A stretch of 39,995 nucleotides of DNA from positions 1 to 39,995 of the forward strand of contig JBFMDA010000009.1 of assembly GCA_040754255.1 (NCBI GenBank), written 5' to 3'. Each line of letters starts with the position of its first letter. Positions within the stretch are counted from its first letter, which is position 1. Of this stretch, positions 6,996 to 15,367 are shown piece by piece. The translations under genes and the position numbers were made by a program. Below the pieces are notes generated by a model, which was not told the origin of the DNA, ran no database searches, and was given only the letters and a program-made list of their open reading frames with translations. Source of the DNA: SURF-25 sp040754255 (GTDB lineage: Bacteria > Omnitrophota > Gorgyraeia > Gygaellales > Profunditerraquicolaceae).

Positions 6996-8038
6996 AAGTT
7001 TTTGAATTCTTCCGGATTCTTTGCCTTAGACATCGCCACATCAAGGCTTATCAGGCCTTTCTGGAACAATTCTTTTAATGATTTATCCATGGTCTTCATA
7101 CCGAATTGGCTTCCGGTCTGCATAAGCGTTGGTATCTGCTCTATTTCCTGCTCGCGGATAAGATTTCTAATTGCGGGTGTCCCGACCATTATTTCACACG
7201 CCATTACGCGGCCCTTGCCTGAAGACTTTGGAAGCAATAGCTGTGACATAACCCCCTGAAGGCAATCGGCAAGCTGCAATTTTACCTGTTGTTGCTGGTG
7301 CGGCGGAAACACGTCAATAATCCTCTCGATGGTCTGCGGTGCATCAGGGGTATGAAGGGTTGCCAACACCAAATGGCCTGTCTCTGCGGCAGTAAGGGTC
7401 GTTGAGATAGTTTCCAGATCGCGCATCTCTCCAACCACGATAACATTGGGGTCCTGCCGTAACGCATGCTTTAACGCATCTGCAAACGAATGCGTATCGG
7501 AATATACCTCTCTTTGTTTGATGATGCTTTTTTTATTTGAATGCACGAATTCTATAGGATCCTCGATACACATGATCATGCTTTCCCTTTCATTGTTAAT
7601 AAGGTCAAGCATAGCAGCGAGGGTGGTAGTTTTACCCACGCCGGTCGGTCCGGTCACCAGCACTAAGCCGTTTGGTTTACGGGCAAGTTCCAGGGAAATC
7701 GGAGGCAGCCCTAACTCATCAATACTGGGTATTTTAAGCGGGACTCGCCTAAACGCGCCCTCTACAGAACCCCTCTGCATATGGATGTTGACCCTGAAGC
7801 GGTCCATCCCGGGGAACGTGACGGAAAAATCGAGCTCTAAATCCCTTTCGAATATTTCCTTCTGCGTATCGGTCAATAAGCCGTAAATCATCCTCTTTAA
7901 TACGTCTCTGGATAATACCAAGTAATCGAGCCGTATGAGCTTGCCGTCGATACGTAACACAGGAGGCTCTTTTTCGGTAAGGTGTAAATCAGACGCTTTA
8001 TTCTCAATACACAGCAGCAATAATTCTCTTATTTCCAT
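6992..8038 (-). CDS. pilT: Type IV pilus retraction ATPase PilT
   Basis: 348 residues. PilT is the hexameric cytoplasmic ATPase that depolymerises type IV pili for twitching motility. The N-terminal domain carries ASDLHL, the usual PilT/GspE signature. The Walker A motif GPTGVGKTT is at 130-138, the Asp box EDPIEF at 159-164, Walker B VVGEMRD at 201-207, and the His box ending LATLHT at 225-230. The C-terminal AIRNLI motif marks PilT rather than the extension ATPase PilB. An excellent GGGAGGT ribosome site precedes the ATG. Oddly, it sits between the two dehydratase subunits, 11 nt after the large one and overlapping the small one. No other pilus genes are in the window. Confidence 0.95.
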   Translation of the reverse strand: MEIRELLLLCIENKASDLHLTEKEPPVLRIDGKLIRLDYLVLSRDVLKRMIYGLLTDTQKEIFERDLELDFSVTFPGMDRFRVNIHMQRGSVEGAFRRVPLKIPSIDELGLPPISLELARKPNGLVLVTGPTGVGKTTTLAAMLDLINNERESMIMCIEDPIEFVHSNKKSIIKQREVYSDTHSFADALKHALRQDPNVIVVGEMRDLETISTTLTAAETGHLVLATLHTPDAPQTIERIIDVFPPHQQQQVKLQLADCLQGVMSQLLLPKSSGKGRVMACEIMVGTPAIRNLIREQEIEQIPTLMQTGSQFGMKTMDKSLKELFQKGLISLDVAMSKAKNPEEFKNL

Positions 8039-8049
8039 ACAGACCTCCC

Positions 8050-9324
8050 TTATAGGTACTTTCTCGGGTCAGTGATTCTGCCTTCTATGGCTGAAGCAGC
8101 CACCGTAGCTGGCGAGGCAAGATAGATGAAAGCGCTGGGGTTGCCCATTCTTCCTTTGAAATTCCTGTTTGCCGTAGAAATCACTATCTCCTTATCGGCA
8201 GGTACCCCATTATGCGTACCCACGCACGGGCCGCACCCAGGAGCAACAACCACTGCCCCGGCTTTGATACATATATCCAGCAGCCCTTCGTTAATCGCCT
8301 CCTGCAGGATCATGCGTGATGCAGGCGCAATAATCAACCTGATGCCATCCTTAACTTTTTTCCCTTTGAGAATAGACGCTGCGACCCTTAAATCCGACAA
8401 CCGTCCGTTGGTACAGGTCCCAATAAAGGCCTCATTTATTTGTATCTTCTTCAAAGATGCTGCGGCTGCAACCGTATCGACACTGTGCGGGACCGAGACC
8501 TGCGGCGCAAGGCGCGAGATATCAAATTCTTTCACCTGCGCATACGAAGCCCCGGTATCTGCAGTGACGGGTTTTAATTTCGAGGCTGGCACTTGTGCAT
8601 ACTTCTGATACCACCGGGATGTCTTTTTATCCAGCGGCATAAACCCTGCCTTAGCTCCCATCTCCACGACCATATTACATATAGTAAACCTGCCATCCAT
8701 ATCGAGCCGGTCAATCACGGGCCCGTAGAATTCGACGGCCTTATAGGTCGCGCCGTCAGAGCTTATTCTGCCGATGATATAAAGAATGATATCTTTAGCA
8801 AATATTCCTTTCGGTATTTTCCCTTTTACGATGATTTTTATTGTTTCCGGGACCTTACACCACGACTTTGCGGTTGCTAACGCAATAGCCAAGTCGGTTG
8901 AGCCGACTCCGGTTGAAAATGCCCCGAGGGCGCCGTACGTACACGTATGCGAGTCTGCACCAAGTACAAGGCTGCCGGGGAGGATCTGCCCTGATTCCGG
9001 TATCACCTGATGGCATACGCCACAGCCTATATCGAATAACCCCGCCCCGTATTCAGAAGCGAACTCGCGCATCTTTTTGTGTACGCGCGAAACGCCTTCG
9101 TTCGGCGACGGCGCACTATGATCAATAACCATGCAAAAATTTGCCTTTAATTTTTTATGGCCCAGTTCGCGTACGCGGTCAATAATGATAGAGGAAGTAC
9201 CGTCCTGACCGAACGTAAAATCGACATTGACTATTGCCAAATCGCCGGCATGCAGCTTCTTGCCTGCATGGGCGCTCAATATCTTCTCTGCGATCGTATA
9301 ACCGTTTAGAGGGACTTTGCCCAT
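8050..9324 (-). CDS. leuC: Aconitase-superfamily large subunit, LeuC/HACN type
   Basis: 424 residues, the length of the archaeal-type two-subunit isopropylmalate isomerase, homoaconitase and related aconitases. It carries the catalytic [4Fe-4S] cluster on Cys304 (GTCTNGR), Cys364 and Cys367 (PGCGPCVG). TIAEKIL near the N-terminus and GADSHT are typical. The start codon lies inside the end of the aminotransferase gene (19-base overlap). The partner small subunit is downstream beyond pilT. Neither leuA nor leuB is nearby, while isocitrate and malate dehydrogenases are, so a citrate/isocitrate substrate is plausible. Sequence alone does not fix the substrate. Confidence 0.88.
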   Translation of the reverse strand: MGKVPLNGYTIAEKILSAHAGKKLHAGDLAIVNVDFTFGQDGTSSIIIDRVRELGHKKLKANFCMVIDHSAPSPNEGVSRVHKKMREFASEYGAGLFDIGCGVCHQVIPESGQILPGSLVLGADSHTCTYGALGAFSTGVGSTDLAIALATAKSWCKVPETIKIIVKGKIPKGIFAKDIILYIIGRISSDGATYKAVEFYGPVIDRLDMDGRFTICNMVVEMGAKAGFMPLDKKTSRWYQKYAQVPASKLKPVTADTGASYAQVKEFDISRLAPQVSVPHSVDTVAAAASLKKIQINEAFIGTCTNGRLSDLRVAASILKGKKVKDGIRLIIAPASRMILQEAINEGLLDICIKAGAVVVAPGCGPCVGTHNGVPADKEIVISTANRNFKGRMGNPSAFIYLASPATVAASAIEGRITDPRKYL

Positions 9325-10478
9325 TCTTCGATCCTGTCCATCCCTTTCTCAATATGCGCAAGGCTTGTCGCAAAGCTTATCCGGACATAATCATCCCTGC
9401 CGAACGCATCGCCAGGAATCAATGCGACAAGGGCTTCTTGGAGTAACCGGCTCGCAAACACAGCCGAAGAAAGCCTGGTCCGAGAAATATCGCAAAATAC
9501 ATAGAATGCGCCCTGAGGCAATACGAACTTTATTTTTTTAATTGCCTGTAACCGGTGTGCGATATAATCGCGCCTTCTCTGGAATTCGCCAGCCATAGAC
9601 TTGGTAAACTCATCGGACATCCCTAATGCCGCCACTGCAGCTTTCTGGCTTATAGAGCATGGATTGGATGTTGAATGGTCCTGAAGCTTTGAAATTGCCT
9701 CAACTATATCAACGGGAGCCCCCAGATATCCGATACGCCAGCCTGTCATGGAAAAACTTTTAGAAAGGCCGTTTACTGTTATGGTAAGATTATAAATTTC
9801 TTTTCCTAATGATCCGATAGAAAAATGCGTGAGGCCATCGTACAGCAAGTGCTCATAAATCTCATCGCTAAGCACAAAGATCTTTTTTGACACGCATAAC
9901 GCGGCCAATTCCTGCAGCTCTTCCTTGCGATATACGCTGCCCGTGGGGTTAGAAGGACTATTAAGCACCAGGAGTTTTGTTTTCTGGCTAATATGCGCTT
10001 GCAGTTCTTGAGGAGAAAGCTTGAAATTATTCTCGGCAGTTGTCTTGATAAAACGAGGGGTCCCTTCGCATACATGTACCATCTCCGGATAGCTCACCCA
10101 GAAAGGCGAAGGAATGATGACTTCATCCCCCTTATTAATCAATGCAAGCATTGCATTAAAGATGGAGTGCTTTGCCCCCGAAGAAACTACGATTTGGTTT
10201 GGCTCGTAATTGAGGGAATTTGTTTTAAATTTCTCGCAAATGAGCTGTTTTAACTCGGGGATCCCCGTGGTAGGAGTATATTTAGTAAAGCCCGACTGTA
10301 TTGCGTCTATGGCCTGTCTTTTTATCTCGTCGGGCGTATCAAAGTCGGGTTCTCCGGCAGCAAAATTAATGACGTCCTTGCCTTCGGTTTTAAGCTTTTT
10401 GGCTTTAGAAGTAATGGCGAGAGTCGAGGAAGGATGGATCTTCTTTACTCTTTCTGTTACTCTTGTTTCTATACGCAT
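9306..10478 (-). CDS. aspC: Class I aminotransferase, probably aspartate aminotransferase
   Basis: 390 residues from the ATG at 10478. The same frame is open further upstream, but that part overlaps rplQ and is not protein-like. It is a PLP enzyme exchanging amino groups between aspartate and 2-oxoglutarate. Visible features are AAGEPDFDTP near the N-terminus, SNPTG (Asn177), LSDEIYE (Asp205, Tyr208), the PLP-binding Lys240 in GLSKSFSMTGWRIGY, and a C-terminal substrate-carboxylate Arg in VRISFA. The family pattern fits the bacterial type with broad aspartate specificity; related aromatic or alanine activities cannot be excluded. It starts 13 nt after rplQ with no clear ribosome site and links the ribosomal run to the metabolic run. 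Confidence 0.88.
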   Translation of the reverse strand: MRIETRVTERVKKIHPSSTLAITSKAKKLKTEGKDVINFAAGEPDFDTPDEIKRQAIDAIQSGFTKYTPTTGIPELKQLICEKFKTNSLNYEPNQIVVSSGAKHSIFNAMLALINKGDEVIIPSPFWVSYPEMVHVCEGTPRFIKTTAENNFKLSPQELQAHISQKTKLLVLNSPSNPTGSVYRKEELQELAALCVSKKIFVLSDEIYEHLLYDGLTHFSIGSLGKEIYNLTITVNGLSKSFSMTGWRIGYLGAPVDIVEAISKLQDHSTSNPCSISQKAAVAALGMSDEFTKSMAGEFQRRRDYIAHRLQAIKKIKFVLPQGAFYVFCDISRTRLSSAVFASRLLQEALVALIPGDAFGRDDYVRISFATSLAHIEKGMDRIEEWAKSL

Positions 10479-10491
10479 AACGCATAAAGAG

Positions 10492-11067
10492 TTATAAAGA
10501 GTCTCTCTCTTTTTTGAAAATATTTTTGATTCCGCCAAGGAATTTTTTCGGAATTTTCTTAGCAGGCGGCCTTTCCTTCGTTTCAACTTGGGTGAGGGGT
10601 TTTCTTTCTTCCTGAGGAGCCTGGGCTTTAGGTTCTGTGTTCCGAACCGCTTCTGCGGCCGATTGCTCCGACTTGCCTTCCTTCTGCTTCTTGGCCTTCT
10701 TAGGCTTCTGTGTATGTTCGGTGAGTTCAAAGATCGCCAGGGAGGCATTATCCCCTCTTCGTATGCCAAGCCTTACGATCCTGGTATACCCACCAGTCTT
10801 ATCCTTAAATAGCGGGCCGATTTCTTTGAATAGGCGGCCTACCAACGCATGTTCGGTAAGGATTGCAAACGCCTTCCTTCGGGCTGCCAACGTATCTGAC
10901 TTAGCTAATGTAATAAGCTTTTCTGCTAAAGGCCTAGCTGCCTGCGCCCTTGTAACGGTAGTCTGTATACGTTGATGGCGCAACAAGTTTTTTGCAAGGG
11001 CTATGATCGTTGCCTTACGCCAGCTTGTGAAACGGTTTAACTTGAATCTTTTTTTGCGGTGTCTCAT
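10492..11067 (-). CDS. rplQ: 50S ribosomal protein L17 with a long C-terminal extension
   Basis: 191 residues against about 115-130 for typical L17. The first ~115 residues (MRHRKKRFKLNR through AIFELTEH) are the standard L17 fold at the tunnel exit side of the large subunit. The remaining ~75 residues are rich in Lys, Glu, Pro, Gln and Ala and look disordered, ending in a basic segment. The frame stays open with no sign of frameshift. AAGGAT precedes the ATG, 15 nt after rpoA, as usual for the end of the alpha operon. Confidence 0.95.
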   Translation of the reverse strand: MRHRKKRFKLNRFTSWRKATIIALAKNLLRHQRIQTTVTRAQAARPLAEKLITLAKSDTLAARRKAFAILTEHALVGRLFKEIGPLFKDKTGGYTRIVRLGIRRGDNASLAIFELTEHTQKPKKAKKQKEGKSEQSAAEAVRNTEPKAQAPQEERKPLTQVETKERPPAKKIPKKFLGGIKNIFKKERDSL

Positions 11068-11082
11068 GTAATATCCTTATGC

Positions 11083-12072
11083 TTATACTTTTTTGAGTTT
11101 TTTCTGATCAATCTTAATCCCCAGGCTAAGCCCCATTCCGGCAACCAACTCCTTAATTTCGACTAATGATTTTTTTCCGAAATTCTTGAATCCCAGGAGC
11201 TCATCCTCGGTCTTTTTTACAAGGTCGGCAATAGTCTTGATATTTGCTTCGCGCAAACAATTGGAACTGCGGACGGAAAGCTCAAGCTCGGAAATCGGAA
11301 GCCTCAGCTTTTCGTATAACGCATGTTCCTCCTTGGTCATCTCGGGCTCTTCCTCCTCCTCTTCGGGCAATTGACCAAAGTTAACGAAGGTATCAAGGTG
11401 CCGCTGGAGGATATTAGACGCGTACAGTAATGCGTCTTTCGGGCTGATAGAGCCGTTAGTAACAACCTCAAAAATCAATTTATCATAATCTGTCTTTTGA
11501 CCCACGCGGGTGTTTTCGACATTATAGGTTACCCTTCTTACGGGGCTAAAGAGCGAATCGATGGGAATTACCCCTACAGGCTGATCCTCTTTTTTATTCA
11601 ATTCCGAAGACACATAGCCTCTTCCGCGGGAGACCTCCATTTCCATATAAAACTTGGAGTCTTTGGTAAGAGTAGCAATATGTAAATCCGGATTGATCAC
11701 CTCTACCGTCTCGTCGGTCTCGATGTCTTTGGCCTTGATATCGCCTTTCTTTTCTTTTTTGATAACGAGCGTCTTAGGAATACGGGAATGAGACCGTAAG
11801 ATGAGGCTTTTGATGTTTAAAATTATTTCGGGCACGTCTTCCACCACTCCGGGGACGGTAGCAAACTCGTGCTGGACGCCGTTTATCTTGATTGAGGTTA
11901 CCGCGCTTCCTTCGATGGAGGAGAGCAACACCCTTCTTAAGGAATTCCCTATCGTAACGCCATAGCCCCTTTCAAAGGGAGCAGCAAAGAACTTACCATA
12001 CGTAGCTGTGTAGGATGCCTCATCGCATTCCAGTCTTTTCGGTAACTGAAAATCTCTCCATTTTATTCCCAT
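11083..12072 (-). CDS. rpoA: RNA polymerase alpha subunit
   Basis: 329 residues, standard length. The N-terminal domain, which dimerises and nucleates beta and beta-prime assembly, includes ERGYGVTIGNSLRRVLLSS. An acidic linker with a run of five Glu lies around residues 239-243. The C-terminal domain that binds UP elements and activators keeps the Arg and Asn of SVRSSNCL and the final GFKNFGKKSL helix-hairpin-helix. GGGAGG is the ribosome site. It follows rpsD by 60 nt, one of the longest gaps in the core cluster. Confidence 0.99.
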   Translation of the reverse strand: MGIKWRDFQLPKRLECDEASYTATYGKFFAAPFERGYGVTIGNSLRRVLLSSIEGSAVTSIKINGVQHEFATVPGVVEDVPEIILNIKSLILRSHSRIPKTLVIKKEKKGDIKAKDIETDETVEVINPDLHIATLTKDSKFYMEMEVSRGRGYVSSELNKKEDQPVGVIPIDSLFSPVRRVTYNVENTRVGQKTDYDKLIFEVVTNGSISPKDALLYASNILQRHLDTFVNFGQLPEEEEEEPEMTKEEHALYEKLRLPISELELSVRSSNCLREANIKTIADLVKKTEDELLGFKNFGKKSLVEIKELVAGMGLSLGIKIDQKKLKKV

Positions 12073-12132
12073 TTTGCCTCCCTAACTAATTTTAGAGAAT
12101 TGTAAATCCGCCTAGTAAGACAATAAATACGT

Positions 12133-12765
12133 TTATTTGGAATACAACTCTACGATTAACTGCTCTTGTATCGGTTGCTGGATGTCTTCTTTTTCTGGCA
12201 ATCTCGCTACTTTCGCCTTAAGTGCGCCTGCGTCAAATTCAAGCCATGCAGGAACGTCTCTGTCTTTTGCCAAATCGAGGTTATCTCTAATCTTGCGCTG
12301 GGCCTTCTCTTTTGCTTTTATCTCAATGACATCGTCTTTATCCACCTGGAACGACGGAATATTGACGCCCCTGGAATTTACATAGACAAAATTATGCCTG
12401 ACAATCTGGCGCGCCTGCGCCCTGGAAATGCCGACACCCAGCCGGAATATCACATTATCAAGCCTTCGCTCAAGTATCTGCAGTAGGACTTTTCCGGTGA
12501 CACCTTTGGTCTTGGAGGCAATTTTAAAATACCTGCGGAACTGCCTTTCCAAAACCCCATACATCCTCTTTACCTTTTGCTTCTCCCTCAGCTGAAGGCC
12601 ATAGTTAGAAAGCTTCATCCTCGACTTAGCCTGGCCATGCTGACCGGGTGCATAGTTTCGCTTGGTAATGGGGCACTTTTCGGTATTGCATTTTGTCCCT
12701 TTTAGAAACAATTTCTCCTGTTCTCGTCGGCACAATCTGCATACAGCATCTGTATACCTGGCCAT
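12133..12765 (-). CDS. rpsD: 30S ribosomal protein S4
   Basis: 210 residues. A primary 16S rRNA binder that starts 30S assembly and lines the mRNA entry site. The N-terminal zinc site is intact: Cys9, Cys12, Cys26 and Cys31. The S4 RNA-binding domain (LERRLDNVIFRLG onward) follows. It starts 3 nt after rpsK within the alpha cluster. Confidence 0.99.
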   Translation of the reverse strand: MARYTDAVCRLCRREQEKLFLKGTKCNTEKCPITKRNYAPGQHGQAKSRMKLSNYGLQLREKQKVKRMYGVLERQFRRYFKIASKTKGVTGKVLLQILERRLDNVIFRLGVGISRAQARQIVRHNFVYVNSRGVNIPSFQVDKDDVIEIKAKEKAQRKIRDNLDLAKDRDVPAWLEFDAGALKAKVARLPEKEDIQQPIQEQLIVELYSK

Positions 12766-12768
12766 TTA

Positions 12769-13152
12769 CTATACTCTCCTTTTCTTTCTTGAGCGACAAC
12801 CGTTATGCGGTATGGGTGTTATGTCTTTTATGGATAGAATGGTCAATCCGGAAGCCTGCAGCGCCCTGATCGCAGATTCACGACCCGGCCCCGGGCCTTT
12901 CACATACACCTCAACCTCTTTTAAACCTACATCCATTGCTTTCTTTGCTGCGTCAGTGGCCGCTATCTGTGCCGCAAAAGGCGTCGATTTCTTGGAACCA
13001 CTGTATCCGACAACTCCTGGCGCAGACCACGCCAATACATTGCCCTGCTTATCGGAAATGGTGACAATGGTATTATTAAAGCTTGCGTTGATATGCGCAA
13101 TCCCTGAAGTAATACCTTTATTGACTCTCTTCTTTTTTGCTTTCTCTGCCAT
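12769..13152 (-). CDS. rpsK: 30S ribosomal protein S11
   Basis: 127 residues. S11 sits on the 30S platform near the E site and contacts S6, S18 and S21. The INASFNNTIVTI and GPGPGRESAIRAL motifs are clear, and the conserved C-terminus PHNGCRSRKKRRV is intact. AAGGGG precedes the ATG, 23 nt after rpsM. Confidence 0.99.
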   Translation of the reverse strand: MAEKAKKKRVNKGITSGIAHINASFNNTIVTISDKQGNVLAWSAPGVVGYSGSKKSTPFAAQIAATDAAKKAMDVGLKEVEVYVKGPGPGRESAIRALQASGLTILSIKDITPIPHNGCRSRKKRRV

Positions 13153-13175
13153 ATCGCCTACCCCTTTTGCTGTTA

Positions 13176-13589
13176 TTATTTAGCTGCTTTCGCTGCGGGC
13201 TTTGCTGCAGGGGCTTCTTTCTTAATTACCGCCATGCCGCGTCGACGAGGCCCTTTTCTGGTCCGGGCATTGGTACGGGTCCTCTGGCCCCTTACCGGGA
13301 GGCCTTTCTTATGACGCATCCCCCGCCACGAACCTATATCCACCAATCGTTTGATATTCTGGGAAATCTCCCTGCGTAAATCTCCTTCGACCTTAAACGT
13401 TGCCTTCTGGATTATATTGGTAATGCGGGACACCTCGTCTTCCGTTAAATCCTTTGCCCGTTTATCGGGGGAGATCTGAGCCTCTTTAAGGATTATATTC
13501 GAAAGGTGCCTCCCTACGCCGTAGAGGTACGTCAGTGCGATCTCTATCCTTTTTTCCTTTGGTATGTCTACACCTAAAATTCTTGGCAC
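13176..13589 (-). CDS. rpsM: 30S ribosomal protein S13, GTG start
   Basis: 137 residues. S13 forms the head-to-50S bridge and contacts P-site tRNA. The start codon is GTG, supported by a strong AAGGAGG eight nt upstream and by the canonical N-terminus PRILGVDIP. The GIGxxx-type helix region, DIGSWRGMRHKKGLPVRGQRT and RKGPRR are all conserved. The last ~18 residues are an Ala/Lys/Pro-rich tail beyond the usual end. Confidence 0.98.
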   Translation of the reverse strand: MPRILGVDIPKEKRIEIALTYLYGVGRHLSNIILKEAQISPDKRAKDLTEDEVSRITNIIQKATFKVEGDLRREISQNIKRLVDIGSWRGMRHKKGLPVRGQRTRTNARTRKGPRRRGMAVIKKEAPAAKPAAKAAK

Positions 13590-13619
13590 GGTTAGCCTCC
13601 TTCTGTGCCGAAAAGCCTT

Positions 13620-13733
13620 CTAGCCTTGTCTCTGTTTATGTTTGGGGTTTGAGCAGATTACCCGCACAACTCCCTTTCTCTTGATAATCTTACACTTATC
13701 GCAGATCTTGCGTATCGACGCTTTTACCTTCAT
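13620..13733 (-). CDS. rpmJ: 50S ribosomal protein L36 (zinc-binding form)
   Basis: 37 residues: MKVKASIRKICDKC at the N-terminus and KHKQRQG at the end. The zinc ligands Cys11, Cys14, Cys27 and His32 are all present (the C+ form). It begins one nucleotide after the infA stop codon and precedes rpsM by 30 nt, its normal place in the alpha/spc junction. Confidence 0.98.
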   Translation of the reverse strand: MKVKASIRKICDKCKIIKRKGVVRVICSNPKHKQRQG

Positions 13734-13734
13734 C

Positions 13735-13953
13735 TTACTTCACCCTGTAAGTTATCCTGCCCCTTGTTAAATCGTACGGAGAAAGTTCCAGTTTTACCTT
13801 GTCTCCCGGAAGAATCCTGATAAAATTCATGCGCATCTTGCCTGACACATGCGCAAGTACAAAATGACCGTTCTCAAGTTCCACTTTAAACATGGCATTC
13901 GGAAGCGCCTCTACCACTTTCCCTTCGGCCTCAATAAGTTCTTCCTTGCCCAT
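13735..13953 (-). CDS. infA: Translation initiation factor IF-1
   Basis: 72 residues, the exact typical length. A single OB-fold protein that binds the 30S A site during initiation. The sequence runs EGKVVEALPNAMFKVELENG and later AHVSGKMRMNFIRILPGDKV, both strongly conserved. It lies 18 nt after map and 1 nt before rpmJ. Confidence 0.99.
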   Translation of the reverse strand: MGKEELIEAEGKVVEALPNAMFKVELENGHFVLAHVSGKMRMNFIRILPGDKVKLELSPYDLTRGRITYRVK

Positions 13954-13971
13954 ATTTTTTAAAAAAAGTTT

Positions 13972-14721
13972 TTAGTTATAATTCGTTAATATTTCCGGCC
14001 CGCTTTCTCCGATCGCTACTGTATGCTCAAAATGTGCAGAGAATAACCCGTCTTTCGTTACCGCTGTCCAGCCGTTATCCAAAATCCGGCATTCCCAACT
14101 GCCGGTATTTACCATCGGCTCTATTGCCAACACCATACCTAGCGTGAGTGTCGGGCCTGTGTGCGGCCTTCCAAAATTCGGGATCTCCGGCTCTTCGTGC
14201 AGGCTTCTGCCGATACCATGGCCGACAAACTCCCTGACCACAGAAAACCCGTTTTTCTCGACGTACTGCTGGATGGCATGGGAAATATCGGACAAGCGAT
14301 TATTGGCCCGCGCCTGCTTTATTCCTGCCATCAACGCCTCTTTTGTAACCTCTATTAATTTTTTAGCGCGGGGGGATACTTTACCGATGCCTACGGTGAT
14401 GGCTGCATCAGAAAAATAACCCTGATAATTTATTCCCACGTCAACGCTTACAATGTCGCTATCGCTAAGCCTTCTCTCCGAAGGGATACCGTGTACCACC
14501 TCTTCATTCACGGAAGTACATATATGCGCAGGGAAGCCTTTGTAACCGAGGAAAGCCGATTCTGCATCTTCCTGCCGGATCAAACCATCTGCTACCTTGT
14601 CGATCTCTATTGTGGTAATACCGGGCGCTATGTATTCACGCAGCTTCCTTATTACCTTTGCCAGCTTCTGGCCCGCAGTCCTCATCATTTCTAAGTCTTT
14701 TTCAGACTTTAGCGGAATCAT
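13972..14721 (-). CDS. map: Methionine aminopeptidase, type I
   Basis: 249 residues. Removes the N-terminal methionine from nascent proteins. The five metal ligands of the pita-bread fold are visible: Asp94, Asp105, His168, Glu201 and Glu232, plus the active-site His78 in EVVHGIP. It is the short bacterial type with no SH3-like or zinc-finger extension. The start lies within adk (20-base overlap), suggesting translational coupling. Confidence 0.98.
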   Translation of the reverse strand: MIPLKSEKDLEMMRTAGQKLAKVIRKLREYIAPGITTIEIDKVADGLIRQEDAESAFLGYKGFPAHICTSVNEEVVHGIPSERRLSDSDIVSVDVGINYQGYFSDAAITVGIGKVSPRAKKLIEVTKEALMAGIKQARANNRLSDISHAIQQYVEKNGFSVVREFVGHGIGRSLHEEPEIPNFGRPHTGPTLTLGMVLAIEPMVNTGSWECRILDNGWTAVTKDGLFSAHFEHTVAIGESGPEILTNYN

Positions 14722-15367
14722 CCAATGCCTTTATAAGCTGCATAATTTTATCCAGGACGACCTGAGGACCTTCATCAGAAGAAACACGGTAAAGCTTGTT
14801 GCGCTGGCGGTAATATGAAACCAAGCCCGTCACTTCGTTCTGATACACCAAGAGGCGCTTTCTGATAGTTTCCTCTTTGTCGTCATCGCGCTGGTATAAA
14901 CCCGACGAACAGTTATCGCATATCATATCACGCTTAGGAGGCATATTGGTCACATGGAAGTTTGCTCCGCATGCCTTGCATACAAGCCTGCCTCCCAGGC
15001 GCTGGATGATGACCGGTTCGCTTGCGTCAAGATATACGACAAGATCTATTGCAGTGTCCAGGTTATTAAGGATACCGTCCAGTGTTTCGGCCTGTGCCAA
15101 ATTCCTGGGATAACCGTCTAAAATAAAACCTTTTTGCACATCAGGCTGCTTCAACCTCTCGATAAGCATCTGGGTAACAAGTTCATCGGGGACAAGCATC
15201 CCCTTATTCATGAAATCCTTTGCCTTATTTCCTAATTGCGTATTGCCGGTAACGTTGTGCCTTAAAATGTCTCCTGTGGAGATATGGATAAGGTGCGTCG
15301 CTTCAGCTAAAACCTTTGCCTGTGTCCCTTTGCCTGCTCCCGGAGGGCCGAGTAGTATTATTCTCAC
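14702..15367 (-). CDS. adk: Adenylate kinase with zinc-type lid, GTG start
   Basis: 221 residues. Converts ATP and AMP to two ADP. The P-loop GPPGAGKGT is at residues 7-15, the AMP-site DGYPRN at 84-89, and the long lid domain carries a structural zinc site Cys130-X2-Cys133-X16-Cys150-X2-Cys153. The start codon is GTG and overlaps the secY stop (GTGA). The secY-adk-map-infA order is standard. Confidence 0.98.
   Translation of the reverse strand: MRIILLGPPGAGKGTQAKVLAEATHLIHISTGDILRHNVTGNTQLGNKAKDFMNKGMLVPDELVTQMLIERLKQPDVQKGFILDGYPRNLAQAETLDGILNNLDTAIDLVVYLDASEPVIIQRLGGRLVCKACGANFHVTNMPPKRDMICDNCSSGLYQRDDDKEETIRKRLLVYQNEVTGLVSYYRQRNKLYRVSSDEGPQVVLDKIMQLIKALDDSAKV

Noticed and set aside
10479..10769. 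Upstream in-frame extension of the aminotransferase to 487 residues
   Set aside because: It overlaps rplQ in another frame, is Arg/Lys-rich nonsense-like sequence, and the family begins at the ATG at 10478.
12073..12132. Possible promoter or hairpin between rpsD and rpoA
   Set aside because: Only a weak six-base A/T stem (AATAAA / TTTATT) and no convincing -35/-10 pair are present.
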